64,000 nt of DNA from Streptomyces phaeolivaceus (GTDB lineage Bacteria > Actinomycetota > Actinomycetes > Streptomycetales > Streptomycetaceae): positions 7,564,001-7,628,000 of the forward strand of contig NZ_CP045096.1 of NCBI RefSeq assembly GCF_009184865.1, read 5' to 3'. Within the stretch, counting starts at the first letter, position 1; every line of letters begins with the position of its first letter. Positions 49,401 to 56,894 of this stretch are shown here, one piece after another. A model generated the notes under the pieces. The model ran no database searches and had not been told where the DNA came from. It was given only the letters and a program-made list of their open reading frames with translations. The position numbers were made by a program, and so were the translations under genes.

Positions 49401-50328
49401 CGGAGAAGGTGCTGCGGTCGGACTCCTCGTTGGCGAGCGCCGCGTTGGCGTACAGCCGGTCGTTCTCGGAGAGGTCGCCGGCCTTGTCCTTGGTCTCGGG
49501 CAGGGCCGCCGCGATGACCGCGCGCTGCACGGAGGCGTACTCCTTGGCGGAGGAGAACGCCGCCAGGGCACGGGTCCGCTTGATCATGTCCGGGTTGCTG
49601 GTGGCCTCGGCCATGTCCGTGGACAGTTCCAGCAGCTGGTCGATCAGCCGGTGGTAGGCCTCGACCGTCTGCGTGGAGTTCTCACTGTCCACATACGCGT
49701 TCTTGCGGATGCTGCTGAGGTTGTACAGCTCGCGGACGACCCGGACGAGGCTGTCGCGGACACCGGGCATCTTCGTGGTGGTGTTCGCGGTCTCGGCGGC
49801 CTGGGTCGCGTCCGTGAACTGGACGCGGGCCTGGTCCGTCTTCTCGCGGGCGCCCTTGACCGTGTAGTCGGTGGCGTCCAGACCGTGCGCGAGGGGACCG
49901 GCCGACAGGTCGCGCTCCTGCTGGAGCGCGGTGGCCAGTTCGGTCGCCTGCTTGGTCATGTCGGTGAGCAGCCGCATGTTGTCGAGCTGCTGGATGTCGT
50001 CCACGTTGTCGCCGATGCGCAGGGCACCGAGCGAGGTCGCCGCCACCACGGGGAGCGCGAGCAGCGAGACCAGACGAGTCGAAATGCGCCAGTTGCGCAG
50101 GGCTATTCGGGAGCCGCCGCTTCCGCCGCCGGCATGGGGGCCGCCCTTGGGCTTCCCGGGTGCCGCGGGAGCAACTGACGTGCCGGGGCGCCCGGAGCGC
50201 TCCCCGCCGTCGCCGATCTCCGCCGGACCCGGGTTCTGGGCGTGCTGGGGGGAGGAACCGTTACCGGTTCCGTTGTGTGGCTCCGGCTCCGCCGAAGCGC
50301 TGCCATCCCTCTTGAAACGTCCCTGCAC
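46453..50328 (-). CDS. cvnA1: conservon sensor histidine kinase (nitrate/nitrite-sensor type)
   Basis: 1291-aa membrane kinase. An N-terminal Pro/Gly/Ser-rich segment, TM1 (about 87-105), NIT-type sensor domain (about 115-350), TM2 (about 393-416), HAMP, dimerisation helix FKLDHLATRMRRNGENLL (about 536), and HATPase with LAELLENATSFSSPQ, IEIHDTGIGL and RRMGLFVVGRLSQRHG. A tail of about 560 residues is Pro/Gly/Gln-rich and includes three tandem copies of TGQFGVPGRQNPQD-type units. GTG 50328 gives MQGRFKRDGSASAEP and follows AGAGGTTG as in cvnA2. The tail may tether partner proteins. Confidence 0.92.
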   Translation of the reverse strand: MQGRFKRDGSASAEPEPHNGTGNGSSPQHAQNPGPAEIGDGGERSGRPGTSVAPAAPGKPKGGPHAGGGSGGSRIALRNWRISTRLVSLLALPVVAATSLGALRIGDNVDDIQQLDNMRLLTDMTKQATELATALQQERDLSAGPLAHGLDATDYTVKGAREKTDQARVQFTDATQAAETANTTTKMPGVRDSLVRVVRELYNLSSIRKNAYVDSENSTQTVEAYHRLIDQLLELSTDMAEATSNPDMIKRTRALAAFSSAKEYASVQRAVIAAALPETKDKAGDLSENDRLYANAALANEESDRSTFSDIYGAGAEELTRPIDDASPTIEASDVYADRVLASAGGLGGQDKRSYKDWTDDSAAKIEQMKKIEGSLLEEMEQTARNLRADAEQEAIISGALILLVLGVSLVGAFVVARSMIRSLRRLQDTATKVAQDRLPELVKQLSESDPQDVDTSVESVGVHSRDEIGQVAAAFDDVHREAVRLAAEQALLRGNVNAMFTNLSRRSQGLIQRQLSLISELESREADPDQLSSLFKLDHLATRMRRNGENLLVLAGEEPGRRWTRPVPLVDVLRAAASEVEQYERIELSSVPTTEVAGRVVNDLVHLLAELLENATSFSSPQTKVKVTGHALPDGRVLIEIHDTGIGLSPEDLAAINERLASPPTVDVSVSRRMGLFVVGRLSQRHGIRIQLRPSDSGGTTALVMLPVDVAQGNKKPTPGKPGQGVPSTGGPAAAQAAAGAAAARRQAGNQSGPPLGGPSSGGGLLGAPPQRGQVGAGQGPRAALPGNPSGPGGFGNPGGPRGPQGGPPVPPQGGRPPAGAGGFGGGQAPGAPQGLQAAGTGVPGGFESFDDSGRQGGFPSGGSGLRPAGGPGDAGAGRPGGADNGPGAVPPKQGKERSGRRRPQLPGRGGARAELPGGNSTSRTPSWSDDNAQPPVPRASLDAPRGHEEQPDVTAPMPRVDPGRAPAPPTDFPRSPGADFDSRRPGAGTPAPQNGTGSFVRPDVFGGAGAPPAPTGPSRGAPHDPSSTGQFAMPGYDGSGTGQFPAQGRQNPQDTGQFGVPGRQNPQDTGQFGTPGRQNGQDTGQFERPQVNGASYGAPRPPVPPQRPPVPPQRPARPQEPEALPPATGPMDGRTPLYDTLETNWFHGQGGQNGQQSGHQQGNGSAPQAPAAPAPQTPAAPQRPATPASPASPTWRSTPNDDLVRQAERARQPSAGGVTTSGLPRRVPRANLVPGTAQQQQHQTGPQVSRSPDDVRGRLTNLRRGIAQGRQAGTGQTGSFPSPTHQQER

Positions 50329-50932
50329 TAGCGTCGCAACCTCTGGACCAGGCGCCCCACCGCGTGAACGGCGGGACGGTGTCGGCGTCTTCGGGGACGC
50401 CCTGAATACGTCCCCAATTGGTGGTCGTGAGTGACCGGCGCTGGCTCCCCTCCACCGCCGCCAGGCGCTGTTGTTCTGCGCCCCTGCGCGCCGGCACGGT
50501 CCTGCGGCGGTCCGTGGAATTCCAGCACAGTGCCGGATCTCCAACAAGGCCAATGGGTAACGGTCTGTTCACTGTGACAGCATGTGAGGACTACGTCACC
50601 AGGCGTGGAAGGTGTTTCCCCCCTATTGCGGACATACCCGTGCGATACAGGGGGGTGAAGTGGGTGTCCCAGTCGCCATGATCAGGAGCGGAATGAGGGC
50701 TTCAGGTATCTGATGTCCGTTTCGTGGGGGCGCGTTGGCGGCCTGGATTGCCCGTTTTACCCATGGCTGAGTGAGCAAACTCACACGCCGATCGTGTCTT
50801 CTTCACGTCTTGACCCGGGAATCGGATGTTTAGCCTGACGCTTTACAGGGATGGCGAATCCGACAACCCGCGCTTGTGGGACGGCCCTTGCGGCCCGCCC
50901 GGCGCCCGCACATGACGAGGTCCAGGACAACA
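50329..50932. other. 600-bp gene-poor region between conservon and small protein
   Basis: It contains the cvnA1 promoter region (minus strand), a hairpin GTGAG-caaa-CTCAC (50771-50784), and a candidate plus-strand promoter TTGACC (50810-50815) with TAGCCT (50831-50836), 15-nt spacer, before the small gene at 50933. No gene is supported inside. Confidence 0.45.
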
Positions 50933-51112
50933 GTGAAGACGACGACGATGTTCCGCACGATAGCCAACCCCCGGCGTACGACGCTGGCCCACCTCGCCGA
51001 CGCCGAGGACCTGCGCACACCGGAACTGGAGCACTCCGTCGACCTCCCCTCCGTGACCGCCAACCCCCGTCGGACGGTCCTGATGACGGTCCCGGTCCAG
51101 ACGGCGGAGTAG
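50933..51112 (+). CDS. small repeat-containing protein of 59 aa, unknown function
   Basis: It opens MKTTTMFRTIANPRRTTLAHL and contains ANPRRTTL and later ANPRRTVL, an internal repeat about 34 residues apart, separated by an acidic stretch rich in Glu and Asp; it ends VPVQTAE. No cysteines or membrane segment. GTG 50933 is preceded by AGGA; ATG 50948, five codons on, is an alternative. Family not recognised. It sits between the cvn1 operon and the FAH gene and has typical codon bias. Confidence 0.7.
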   Translation: MKTTTMFRTIANPRRTTLAHLADAEDLRTPELEHSVDLPSVTANPRRTVLMTVPVQTAE

Positions 51113-51362
51113 TTGCACGCTCAAGTACGCGCGGAAATCGCCAATCGCTCAAGCGGATTCCTGTGAAGGATCGGCGGATTTCCGTGAGGCTTCGCGAAAG
51201 GGCGCCCGGCACCAGCCGGGCGCCCTTCCGTATGCGTACGCCGGTACGCGCGGGCGCCGCCGAGTCGCGCGTACGCCGGTAATACGCGAGGCGGGCACCC
51301 CGCCCCGCGTTAGCCTGGACCGTCAGACTCCAGCCAGCACAGTTAAGGGGCGCAGGCATCCC

Positions 51363-52139
51363 GTGCGCATCGCCAGGTTCTCCATCGACGGGAACGTAGC
51401 CTTCGGCGCGGTCGAGGGCGACAAGCCGGACGAGCTCGTCCTCGACATCATCAAGGGCATCCCGTTCGCGGACTTCGAGCTCTCCGGTACGAAGGTCCCG
51501 GTCAACAAGGTCAGGCTGCTGCCGCCGGTGCTCCCCAACAAGGTCGTGGCCTTCGGCCGCAACTACGCCGAACACGCCCGCGAACTGGGCAACGAGGTCC
51601 CCGACGCCCCCTTCGCCTTCTTCAAGCCCGCCACCTCGGTGATCGGCCCCGGCGACGAGATCCAGTACCCGTCCTTCTCCGAGGACCTCCACCACGAGGC
51701 CGAACTGGCCGTCGTCATCGGCCGACTGTGCCGCGAGGTCCCCCGCGAACGCGTCAAGGACGTGATCTTCGGCTACACCTGCGCCAACGACATCACCGCC
51801 CGTGACGTCCAGAAGCGCGAGAAGCAGTGGGCGCGGGCCAAGGGCTTCGACACCGCCTGCCCGCTGGGCCCCTGGGTGGAGACCGACCTCGACCCGAGCG
51901 ACCTGACCATCCAGCTCACCGTCAACGGCGGGCAGCGTCAGCTGGGCCGTACGAGCGAGATGATCAACTCCATCGAGGACCTGATCGTCAACATCACCGA
52001 GGCCATGACGCTGCTCCCCGGCGACGTGATCCTCACGGGCACCCCGGCAGGGGTCGGCCCCCTCAACGTCGGCGACGAGGTCGCCGTCACCATCGAAGGC
52101 ATCGGCACTCTCACCAACAAGGTGATCAAGCGTGGCTAA
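51363..52139 (+). CDS. fumarylacetoacetate hydrolase family protein
   Basis: 258-aa FAH-domain hydrolase/decarboxylase. The metal site is visible as [11 protein letters not shown] and [27 protein letters not shown] closes the active site. TAGCCT at 51311-51316 is a candidate -10. GTG 51363 is used. Its TAA overlaps the gltX GTG (8 bp), so the two are translationally coupled, although a functional link to tRNA charging is unclear. Confidence 0.92.
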   Translation: MRIARFSIDGNVAFGAVEGDKPDELVLDIIKGIPFADFELSGTKVPVNKVRLLPPVLPNKVVAFGRNYAEHARELGNEVPDAPFAFFKPATSVIGPGDEIQYPSFSEDLHHEAELAVVIGRLCREVPRERVKDVIFGYTCANDITARDVQKREKQWARAKGFDTACPLGPWVETDLDPSDLTIQLTVNGGQRQLGRTSEMINSIEDLIVNITEAMTLLPGDVILTGTPAGVGPLNVGDEVAVTIEGIGTLTNKVIKRG

Positions 52140-53607
52140 CGGCTCCGTCCGCGTACGTTTCTGTCCGTCCCCGACCGGCAACCCCCATGTGGGCCTGGTC
52201 CGCACGGCCCTGTTCAACTGGGCGTTCGCCCGCCACACCGGCGGCACGTTCGTCTTCCGCATCGAGGACACCGACGCGGCCCGCGACTCCGAGGAGTCCT
52301 ACGGGCAGCTCCTGGACTCCCTGCGCTGGCTGGGCTTCAGCTGGGACGAGGGCCCCGAGATCGGCGGCCCGCACGCGCCGTACCGCCAGTCGCAGCGCAC
52401 GGAGACGTACCGGGAGGTGGCCGAGAAGCTCAAGGACGCCGGCCACGCCTACTCCTGCTACTGCACCGCCTCCGAGCTGGAGGAGCGCCGCGACGCCGCC
52501 CGCGCCGCCGGCCGGCCCTCCGGCTACGACGGCAAGTGCCGCGAGGTCACGGCCGAGCAGAAGGCCCGGTACGAGGCCGAGGGCCGCGAGCCGATCGTCC
52601 GCTTCCGGATGCCCGACGAGACGATCACCTTCACGGACCTGGTCCGCGGCGAGCTGACCTTCACCCCGGAGAACGTGCCGGACTACGGCATCGTCCGCGC
52701 CAACGGCGCCCCGCTCTACACCCTCGTCAACCCGGTCGACGACGCCCTGATGGAGATCACCCACGTCCTGCGCGGCGAGGACCTGCTCTCCTCCACGCCC
52801 CGCCAGATCGCCCTCTACAAGGCACTGATCGAACTGGGCGTCGCCAAGGAGGTCCCGTCCTTCGGCCACCTGCCGTACGTGATGGGCGAGGGCAACAAGA
52901 AGCTCTCCAAGCGCGACCCCGAGTCGAGCCTCAACCTCTACCGGGAGCGCGGCTTCCTCCCCGAGGGCCTGCTCAACTACCTCTCCCTGCTGGGCTGGTC
53001 GCTCTCCGCCGACCAGGACATCTTCACGATCGAGGAGATGGTCGCCGCCTTCGACATCGCCGACGTGAACCCCAACCCGGCCCGCTTCGACCTGAAGAAG
53101 GCCGAGGCGATCAACGCCGACCACATCCGCCTGCTGGACGTGAAGGACTTCACCGAGCGCTGCGCCCCTTGGCTGAAGGCCCCGTTCGCCCCCTGGGCGC
53201 CGGAGGACTTCGACGCGGCCAAGTGGGAGGCCGTCGCCCCGCACGCGCAGACCCGTCTCAAGGTCCTCTCGGAGATCACGGACAACGTCGACTTCCTGTT
53301 CCTGCCGGAGCCGGTGGCGGACGAGGCGTCCTGGACGAAGGCCATGAAGGAGGGCTCCGACGCGCTCCTGCGCACGGCGCGGGAGAAGCTGGAGGCGGCC
53401 GACTGGACCGCGGCCGAGTCCCTGAAGGAGGCCGTCCTGGCCGCCGGCGAGACCCACGGCCTCAAGCTCGGCAAGGCCCAGGCCCCCGTCCGCGTCGCCG
53501 TCACCGGCCGCACGGTCGGCCTGCCCCTTTTCGAGTCCCTGGAGATCCTGGGCAAGGAGAAGACCCTGGCGAGGATCGACGCGGCCCTGGCGAGGTTGAG
53601 CGCGTAA
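52132..53607 (+). CDS. gltX: glutamyl-tRNA synthetase
   Basis: 491-aa class I synthetase: SPTGNPHVG in place of HIGH (residues 13-21) and KLSKR (257-261) in place of KMSKS. Actinobacteria lack GlnRS, so this enzyme is expected to charge both tRNA-Glu and tRNA-Gln, the latter corrected by GatCAB. GTG 52132 overlaps the upstream gene. tRNA-Gln and tRNA-Glu genes lie 1.3 kb downstream, a fitting neighbourhood. Followed by a 14-bp-stem terminator. Confidence 0.96.
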   Translation: MANGSVRVRFCPSPTGNPHVGLVRTALFNWAFARHTGGTFVFRIEDTDAARDSEESYGQLLDSLRWLGFSWDEGPEIGGPHAPYRQSQRTETYREVAEKLKDAGHAYSCYCTASELEERRDAARAAGRPSGYDGKCREVTAEQKARYEAEGREPIVRFRMPDETITFTDLVRGELTFTPENVPDYGIVRANGAPLYTLVNPVDDALMEITHVLRGEDLLSSTPRQIALYKALIELGVAKEVPSFGHLPYVMGEGNKKLSKRDPESSLNLYRERGFLPEGLLNYLSLLGWSLSADQDIFTIEEMVAAFDIADVNPNPARFDLKKAEAINADHIRLLDVKDFTERCAPWLKAPFAPWAPEDFDAAKWEAVAPHAQTRLKVLSEITDNVDFLFLPEPVADEASWTKAMKEGSDALLRTAREKLEAADWTAAESLKEAVLAAGETHGLKLGKAQAPVRVAVTGRTVGLPLFESLEILGKEKTLARIDAALARLSA

Positions 53608-53617
53608 CGGCCGCACA

Positions 53618-53659
53618 GGTGAGGGGCGGTACCCGGAGGTCCGGATACCGCCCCTCACC
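53618..53659. terminator. bidirectional terminator after gltX
   Basis: Perfect 14-bp stem, 53618-53631 (GGTGAGGGGCGGTA) with 53646-53659, and an inner CCGGA/TCCGG stem. It separates gltX from the converging RelE-like gene. Confidence 0.88.
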
Positions 53660-53667
53660 GCGTGGGC

Positions 53668-53952
53668 TCAGATGGCGTCGTTCTCGTCGATCAAGTAGGA
53701 GCTCTCGTCGAAGATCTCCAGCACCACGACCACCATGACTGCGCCGGCGACCATGTACTCCAGCATCACTCCGGGGGCCACGTACGCCTTGCGAAGGTGC
53801 TCATCGGGTCCCAACTGAGCGGTCGAGTGCTTGCGGAAGGGGTCACGGGCCAGTACGCGCACGGCCCTGTCCAGCTGGGCCTGGCGCTCTCCGGGCAGAG
53901 CGTCGTACGCCGCGCGGGCCTCTACGGTGAACTGGACGCGGTACTCGTTCAT
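53668..53952 (-). CDS. RelE/ParE-like toxin fold protein without adjacent antitoxin
   Basis: 94-aa protein: YRVQFTVEARAAYDALPGERQ, RAVRVLARDPFRKHS, and VMLEYMVAGAVMVVVVLEI match the RelE/ParE toxin fold (helical start, Arg/Lys centre, beta sheet end). No antitoxin ORF lies next to it: upstream is the HAD gene on the plus strand, downstream the gltX end. ATG 53952 is used; GTG 53973 is an alternative. It may be a solitary, tamed or non-toxic relative. Confidence 0.7.
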   Translation of the reverse strand: MNEYRVQFTVEARAAYDALPGERQAQLDRAVRVLARDPFRKHSTAQLGPDEHLRKAYVAPGVMLEYMVAGAVMVVVVLEIFDESSYLIDENDAI

Positions 53953-54038
53953 GGCTGTGACTCGGTCTTTCACTCGTCGGTACCACCACGTTAGGGCATC
54001 CGCCCTACGCGCGGCCCTGCTCCGGCTACGGTCGTTCC

Positions 54039-54770
54039 ATGAACATCAAGGCCGTGCTCTGGGACGTCGACGACACCCTTTTCGACTACACCGAGGCCGA
54101 CCGGGCCGGTATGAGGGACCATCTCGCGGCGGAGGGCCTGCTGCTCGGGTACGGCTCCGTCGAGGAGGCGCTCACCCGCTGGCGCGAACTCGGCGGCGTG
54201 CACTGGCGGCGGTTCGCGGCGGGCGAGGGCGACTGGGAGGCCACCCGCCGCGACCGGGTACGGGACTTCCAGGGCCGCCCCCTCACCGACACGGAGGCCG
54301 ACGCCTGGTTCGAGCGTTACGTCGCCCACTACGAGCGGGCCTGGTCGCTCTTCCCCGACGTCGTGCCCGTACTGGACACGCTCGCCGCCAGCCACCGGCA
54401 CGCGGTGCTCTCCAACTCCAGCCTCCCCGTCCAGGAACGCAAGCTGCGCGCCCTCGGTGTGTGGGACCGCTTCGAGACGGTGCTGTGCGCCGAGCAACTG
54501 GGCGTCCACAAGCCGGCCGCCGAGGCCTTCCATGTCGCCTGCGAGGCCCTCGAACTGCCACCGCACGAGGTCGCGTACGTCGGCGATCACCCGGAGATCG
54601 ACGGACGGGGCGCCGCCGACGCCGGTCTGCTGTCCGTGTGGATCGATCGCGGAGACCTCCACGCGACCGTCGACCCGCCCGTGGGGCCGCACCGGATCGT
54701 CACCCTCGCCGAACTCCCCGCGATCCTCGGCTCGGATACCCGTTTTGGAGCGCCGTCCACCTTCGGGTAA
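54039..54770 (+). CDS. HAD-superfamily hydrolase (subfamily IA)
   Basis: 243-aa phosphatase-type HAD protein: motif I DVDDTLFDY, motif II LSNSS, motif III Lys in GVHKP, motif IV VGDHPEID, plus a helical cap. Substrate unknown; probably a small phosphometabolite. ATG 54039 lies 6 nt after TACGGT (54027-54032) without a ribosome site, so a leaderless mRNA is likely. It precedes the tRNA array. Confidence 0.9.
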   Translation: MNIKAVLWDVDDTLFDYTEADRAGMRDHLAAEGLLLGYGSVEEALTRWRELGGVHWRRFAAGEGDWEATRRDRVRDFQGRPLTDTEADAWFERYVAHYERAWSLFPDVVPVLDTLAASHRHAVLSNSSLPVQERKLRALGVWDRFETVLCAEQLGVHKPAAEAFHVACEALELPPHEVAYVGDHPEIDGRGAADAGLLSVWIDRGDLHATVDPPVGPHRIVTLAELPAILGSDTRFGAPSTFG

Positions 54771-54860
54771 TGTTCTTCCTGCGCCGCCGGAGAGCGGGCC
54801 GAAAGGCCGGAACCGACGGGGCAAGCTAGAACAAGATCCCCACAGGGGCTTGAGTTCCAG

Positions 54861-54932
54861 TGGCCTATGGTGTAATTGGCAGCACGACTGATTCTGGTTC
54901 AGTTAGTCTTGGTTCGAGTCCAGGTAGGCCAG
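54861..54932 (+). tRNA. tRNA-Gln (CTG anticodon)
   Basis: Cloverleaf of 72 nt: acceptor TGGCCTA/TAGGCCA plus G, anticodon loop with CTG in ATTCTGGTT, T-loop GGTTCGAGTCC. No CCA encoded. Confidence 0.95.
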
Positions 54933-54990
54933 CTCGCAGATGCATTGATCCACACATCGCATCTGCACAAGCGGAAATCAGATCCGCGAA

Positions 54991-55063
54991 GCCCCCGTTG
55001 TGTAGCGGCCTAGCACGCTGCCCTCTCAAGGCAGTAGCGCCGGTTCGAATCCGGTCGGGGGTA
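54991..55063 (+). tRNA. tRNA-Glu (CTC anticodon), copy 1
   Basis: 73 nt: acceptor GCCCCCG/CGGGGGT plus A, anticodon stem CTGCC/GGCAG with CTC, T-loop GGTTCGAATCC. The first acceptor pair is G-T. Copy 1 differs from copies 2 and 3 by a compensated anticodon-stem pair. Confidence 0.95.
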
Positions 55064-55126
55064 CAGATCCTTCCCGCGAAGGTGGACCAGGGTAGCTCCC
55101 ACCACCATCGATGCAGGATCGCTAGG

Positions 55127-55199
55127 GCCCCCGTTGTGTAGCGGCCTAGCACGCCGCCCTCTCAAGGCGGTAGCGCCGGTTCGAATCCGGTCGGGGGTA
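55127..55199 (+). tRNA. tRNA-Glu (CTC anticodon), copy 2
   Basis: 73 nt: same as copy 1 except anticodon stem CCGCC/GGCGG. No CCA encoded. Confidence 0.95.
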
Positions 55200-55219
55200 C
55201 TGACTGGTCTAAACCACAT

Positions 55220-55291
55220 TGGTCTATGGTGTAATTGGCAGCACGACTGATTCTGGTTCAGTTAGTCTTGGTTCGAGTCCAGGTAGACCAG
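55220..55291 (+). tRNA. tRNA-Gln (CTG anticodon), copy 2
   Basis: 72 nt: same as the first tRNA-Gln except acceptor TGGTCTA/TAGACCA, a compensated base-pair change. Confidence 0.95.
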
Positions 55292-55335
55292 CTGGGACCT
55301 GCGGCGGTGTAGTATCAAACGCTTGCAGGCTCCAC

Positions 55336-55408
55336 GCCCCCGTTGTGTAGCGGCCTAGCACGCCGCCCTCTCAAGGCGGTAGCGCCGGTTCGAATCCGGT
55401 CGGGGGTA
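55336..55408 (+). tRNA. tRNA-Glu (CTC anticodon), copy 3
   Basis: 73 nt, identical in structure to copy 2. It is followed at 55417 by a terminator, so the five tRNAs probably form one transcript. Confidence 0.95.
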
Positions 55409-55416
55409 CGCATCGA

Positions 55417-55446
55417 GAAGGCCCTCCACTTCGGTGGGGGGCCTTC
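55417..55446 (+). terminator. terminator after tRNA array
   Basis: A 13-bp stem (GAAGGCCCTCCAC with GTGGGGGGCCTTC, one T-G pair) with a TTCG loop, followed by TTCG and T-rich sequence. Confidence 0.85.
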
Positions 55447-55487
55447 TTCGTGTGCCGGTCACGCGCCCCGGCCGCTCGACCGCCCGG

Positions 55488-56132
55488 CTACTCGATCCCG
55501 TAGCGTCGCGCCGACTCCACCTCCTGGGCCAGTCGGTGCAAGGAGCGCAGCACCGGTTCGAAGAGCACCGCCGACGAGACCGCCGTCTCCACCTTCTCCG
55601 TGTCGGACTCATAGGTCTCCAGACGATCCAGGTCCCGCACGGCCGCCCGGTACATCAACTCGGCGTACGGACGCATCAGTTCGGCATCGCACGGATAGCC
55701 GAGCCGCAGCAGTGTCGCTACCAGCGCGACCAGCGAACGGTGTACGGGGGAGAGGGGGCCGATCTCCCGCGCCGACTCCCAGCCCAGCGTCCGCAGCAGC
55801 CGGTCCACCTCGGCCGCCGCCGCGACCGTAGCGGGGTCCTCCTCGTCCGGGTCCGGGGCCTGGGGCAGCGCCCACAGGGCCGCGCCGAGCCGGATCGTAC
55901 GGCCCAGCGACTCGTCGTCGACGTGCTTCAGCACCTCCCGGGCGTTCGCCACCGGCACCTTGCCCACCTGGATCAACGCCCGCACCAGCCGCAGCCGCCG
56001 CAGATGCTCCTCGTCGTACTCCGCCGTCGTCGCGTTGATCTGGCGGCCCGGCGCCAACAACCCCTCGCGCAGGTAGTACTTGATCGTCGCCGTGGACACC
56101 CCGCTGCGCTCACTCAGCTCCGCCAGCCGCAT
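55488..56132 (-). CDS. MerR-family regulator
   Basis: 214-aa regulator: winged HTH at 1-70 with RLAELSERSGVSTATIKYYLREGLL and LRLVRALIQVGKVPVANA, then a coiled coil and an effector domain of unknown ligand. It lacks the Cys pattern of metal MerR proteins. It is divergent from the DUF4188 gene; the dyad between (56161-56190) is the likely site. ATG 56132 follows an AGGAGAGG tract at 10 nt. Confidence 0.88.
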   Translation of the reverse strand: MRLAELSERSGVSTATIKYYLREGLLAPGRQINATTAEYDEEHLRRLRLVRALIQVGKVPVANAREVLKHVDDESLGRTIRLGAALWALPQAPDPDEEDPATVAAAAEVDRLLRTLGWESAREIGPLSPVHRSLVALVATLLRLGYPCDAELMRPYAELMYRAAVRDLDRLETYESDTEKVETAVSSAVLFEPVLRSLHRLAQEVESARRYGIE

Positions 56133-56160
56133 TTCTGTTGCGCCTCTCCTTGGGAAGTGT

Positions 56161-56190
56161 CACTATCCAAACATGGATGGTCGGATAGTG
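56161..56190. promoter_or_regulatory. dyad between MerR and DUF4188 genes
   Basis: CACTATCC (56161-56168) and GGATAGTG (56183-56190), perfect 8-bp arms 14 bp apart. It is probably the MerR-type operator overlapping the divergent promoters. Confidence 0.65.
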
Positions 56191-56214
56191 CCGCTCACCA
56201 ATGAGGGGGAGTCC

Positions 56215-56724
56215 ATGTTCGGAAAGCGGGTCAACCCGGGCCGTACCACCGCGGGCGCCGAGGGCGAGGTGGTGGTCCTGCTGATCGGCGTACGGATCAA
56301 CCACTTCTGGGCCGTGCGCCACTGGATGCCCGTGCTCACCGCGATGCCCCGGATGCTGCGGGAACTGCGCAGGGACCCGGGCCGGGGACTGCTGAACGCC
56401 GTGCTGCTCACGGCCTCGCCGCGTACCTACTACGTCGTCCAGTACTGGGAGTCCAAGGAGAAGCTCTACGGCTACGCGCACGCGCCCGACGCGTTCCACC
56501 GGGTGGCGTGGGCGGCGCTCAACCGCAAGGAGCGGAAGGGCGGGAGCCGACAGCATGTGGGGCTCTGGCACGAGACGTATGTGGTGCCGGAGGGGTCGTA
56601 CGAGTCGATCTACGCGGACATGCCCGCGTTCGGGCTCGCGGCCGCGACGGGGGCGCTGCCGCTGGAGAAGCGGGGGAGGTCGGCGAAGGAGCGGTTCGCC
56701 CACCGGCCGGGGGTGAGTGCGTGA
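56215..56724 (+). CDS. DUF4188 domain protein
   Basis: 169-aa protein of the DUF4188 family, distantly related to small alpha/beta-barrel monooxygenase-like proteins: VVVLLIGVRINHFWAVRHW, TYYVVQYWESKEKLYGYA, and GLWHETYVVPEGSYESIYADMP. Function unknown. GGGGGAG lies 3 nt before ATG 56215. An in-frame ATG at 56173 lies inside the dyad and is unlikely. It is probably controlled by the divergent MerR regulator. Confidence 0.85.
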   Translation: MFGKRVNPGRTTAGAEGEVVVLLIGVRINHFWAVRHWMPVLTAMPRMLRELRRDPGRGLLNAVLLTASPRTYYVVQYWESKEKLYGYAHAPDAFHRVAWAALNRKERKGGSRQHVGLWHETYVVPEGSYESIYADMPAFGLAAATGALPLEKRGRSAKERFAHRPGVSA

Positions 56725-56770
56725 GTGGGGTGGGTGCCTAGTCGCCGTGGGGGGAGCTGTGGTCTGGCGG

Positions 56771-56820
56771 CTGCGGGTTCGATGTGGTTGCTCGCGCAGT
56801 TCCCCGCGCCCCTGACGGGA
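56771..56820. repeat. palindromic repeat, copy 4 (partial)
   Basis: Carries TCGCGCAGTTCCCCGCGC, the complement of the shared core, plus flanking CCCCTGA. Only one arm is present, between converging genes. Confidence 0.75.
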
Positions 56821-56834
56821 CAGGGGTGACCCTC

Positions 56835-56878
56835 ATGCGAAAAGGCCTGCCGCGGCGTTGGGGCAGGCCTTCTCGCAT
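56835..56878. terminator. terminator between DUF4188 and ndgR
   Basis: ATGCGAAAAGGCCTGCC (56835-56851) pairs with GGCAGGCCTTCTCGCAT (56862-56878) except for two inner mismatches; the A-rich and T-rich sides suit both directions. Confidence 0.8.
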
Positions 56879-56894
56879 GGTTGGACGGGGGTGG

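Noticed and set aside
45973..50178. Very long plus-strand open frame opposite cvnA1
   Set aside because: Same GC artefact; low-complexity Arg/Val/Gly sequence without a family.
39675..50328. Conservon repeats as an assembly duplication
   Set aside because: cvnA, cvnB and cvnC pairs are clearly diverged; only the cvnD core is identical, so a true duplication with conversion is more likely.
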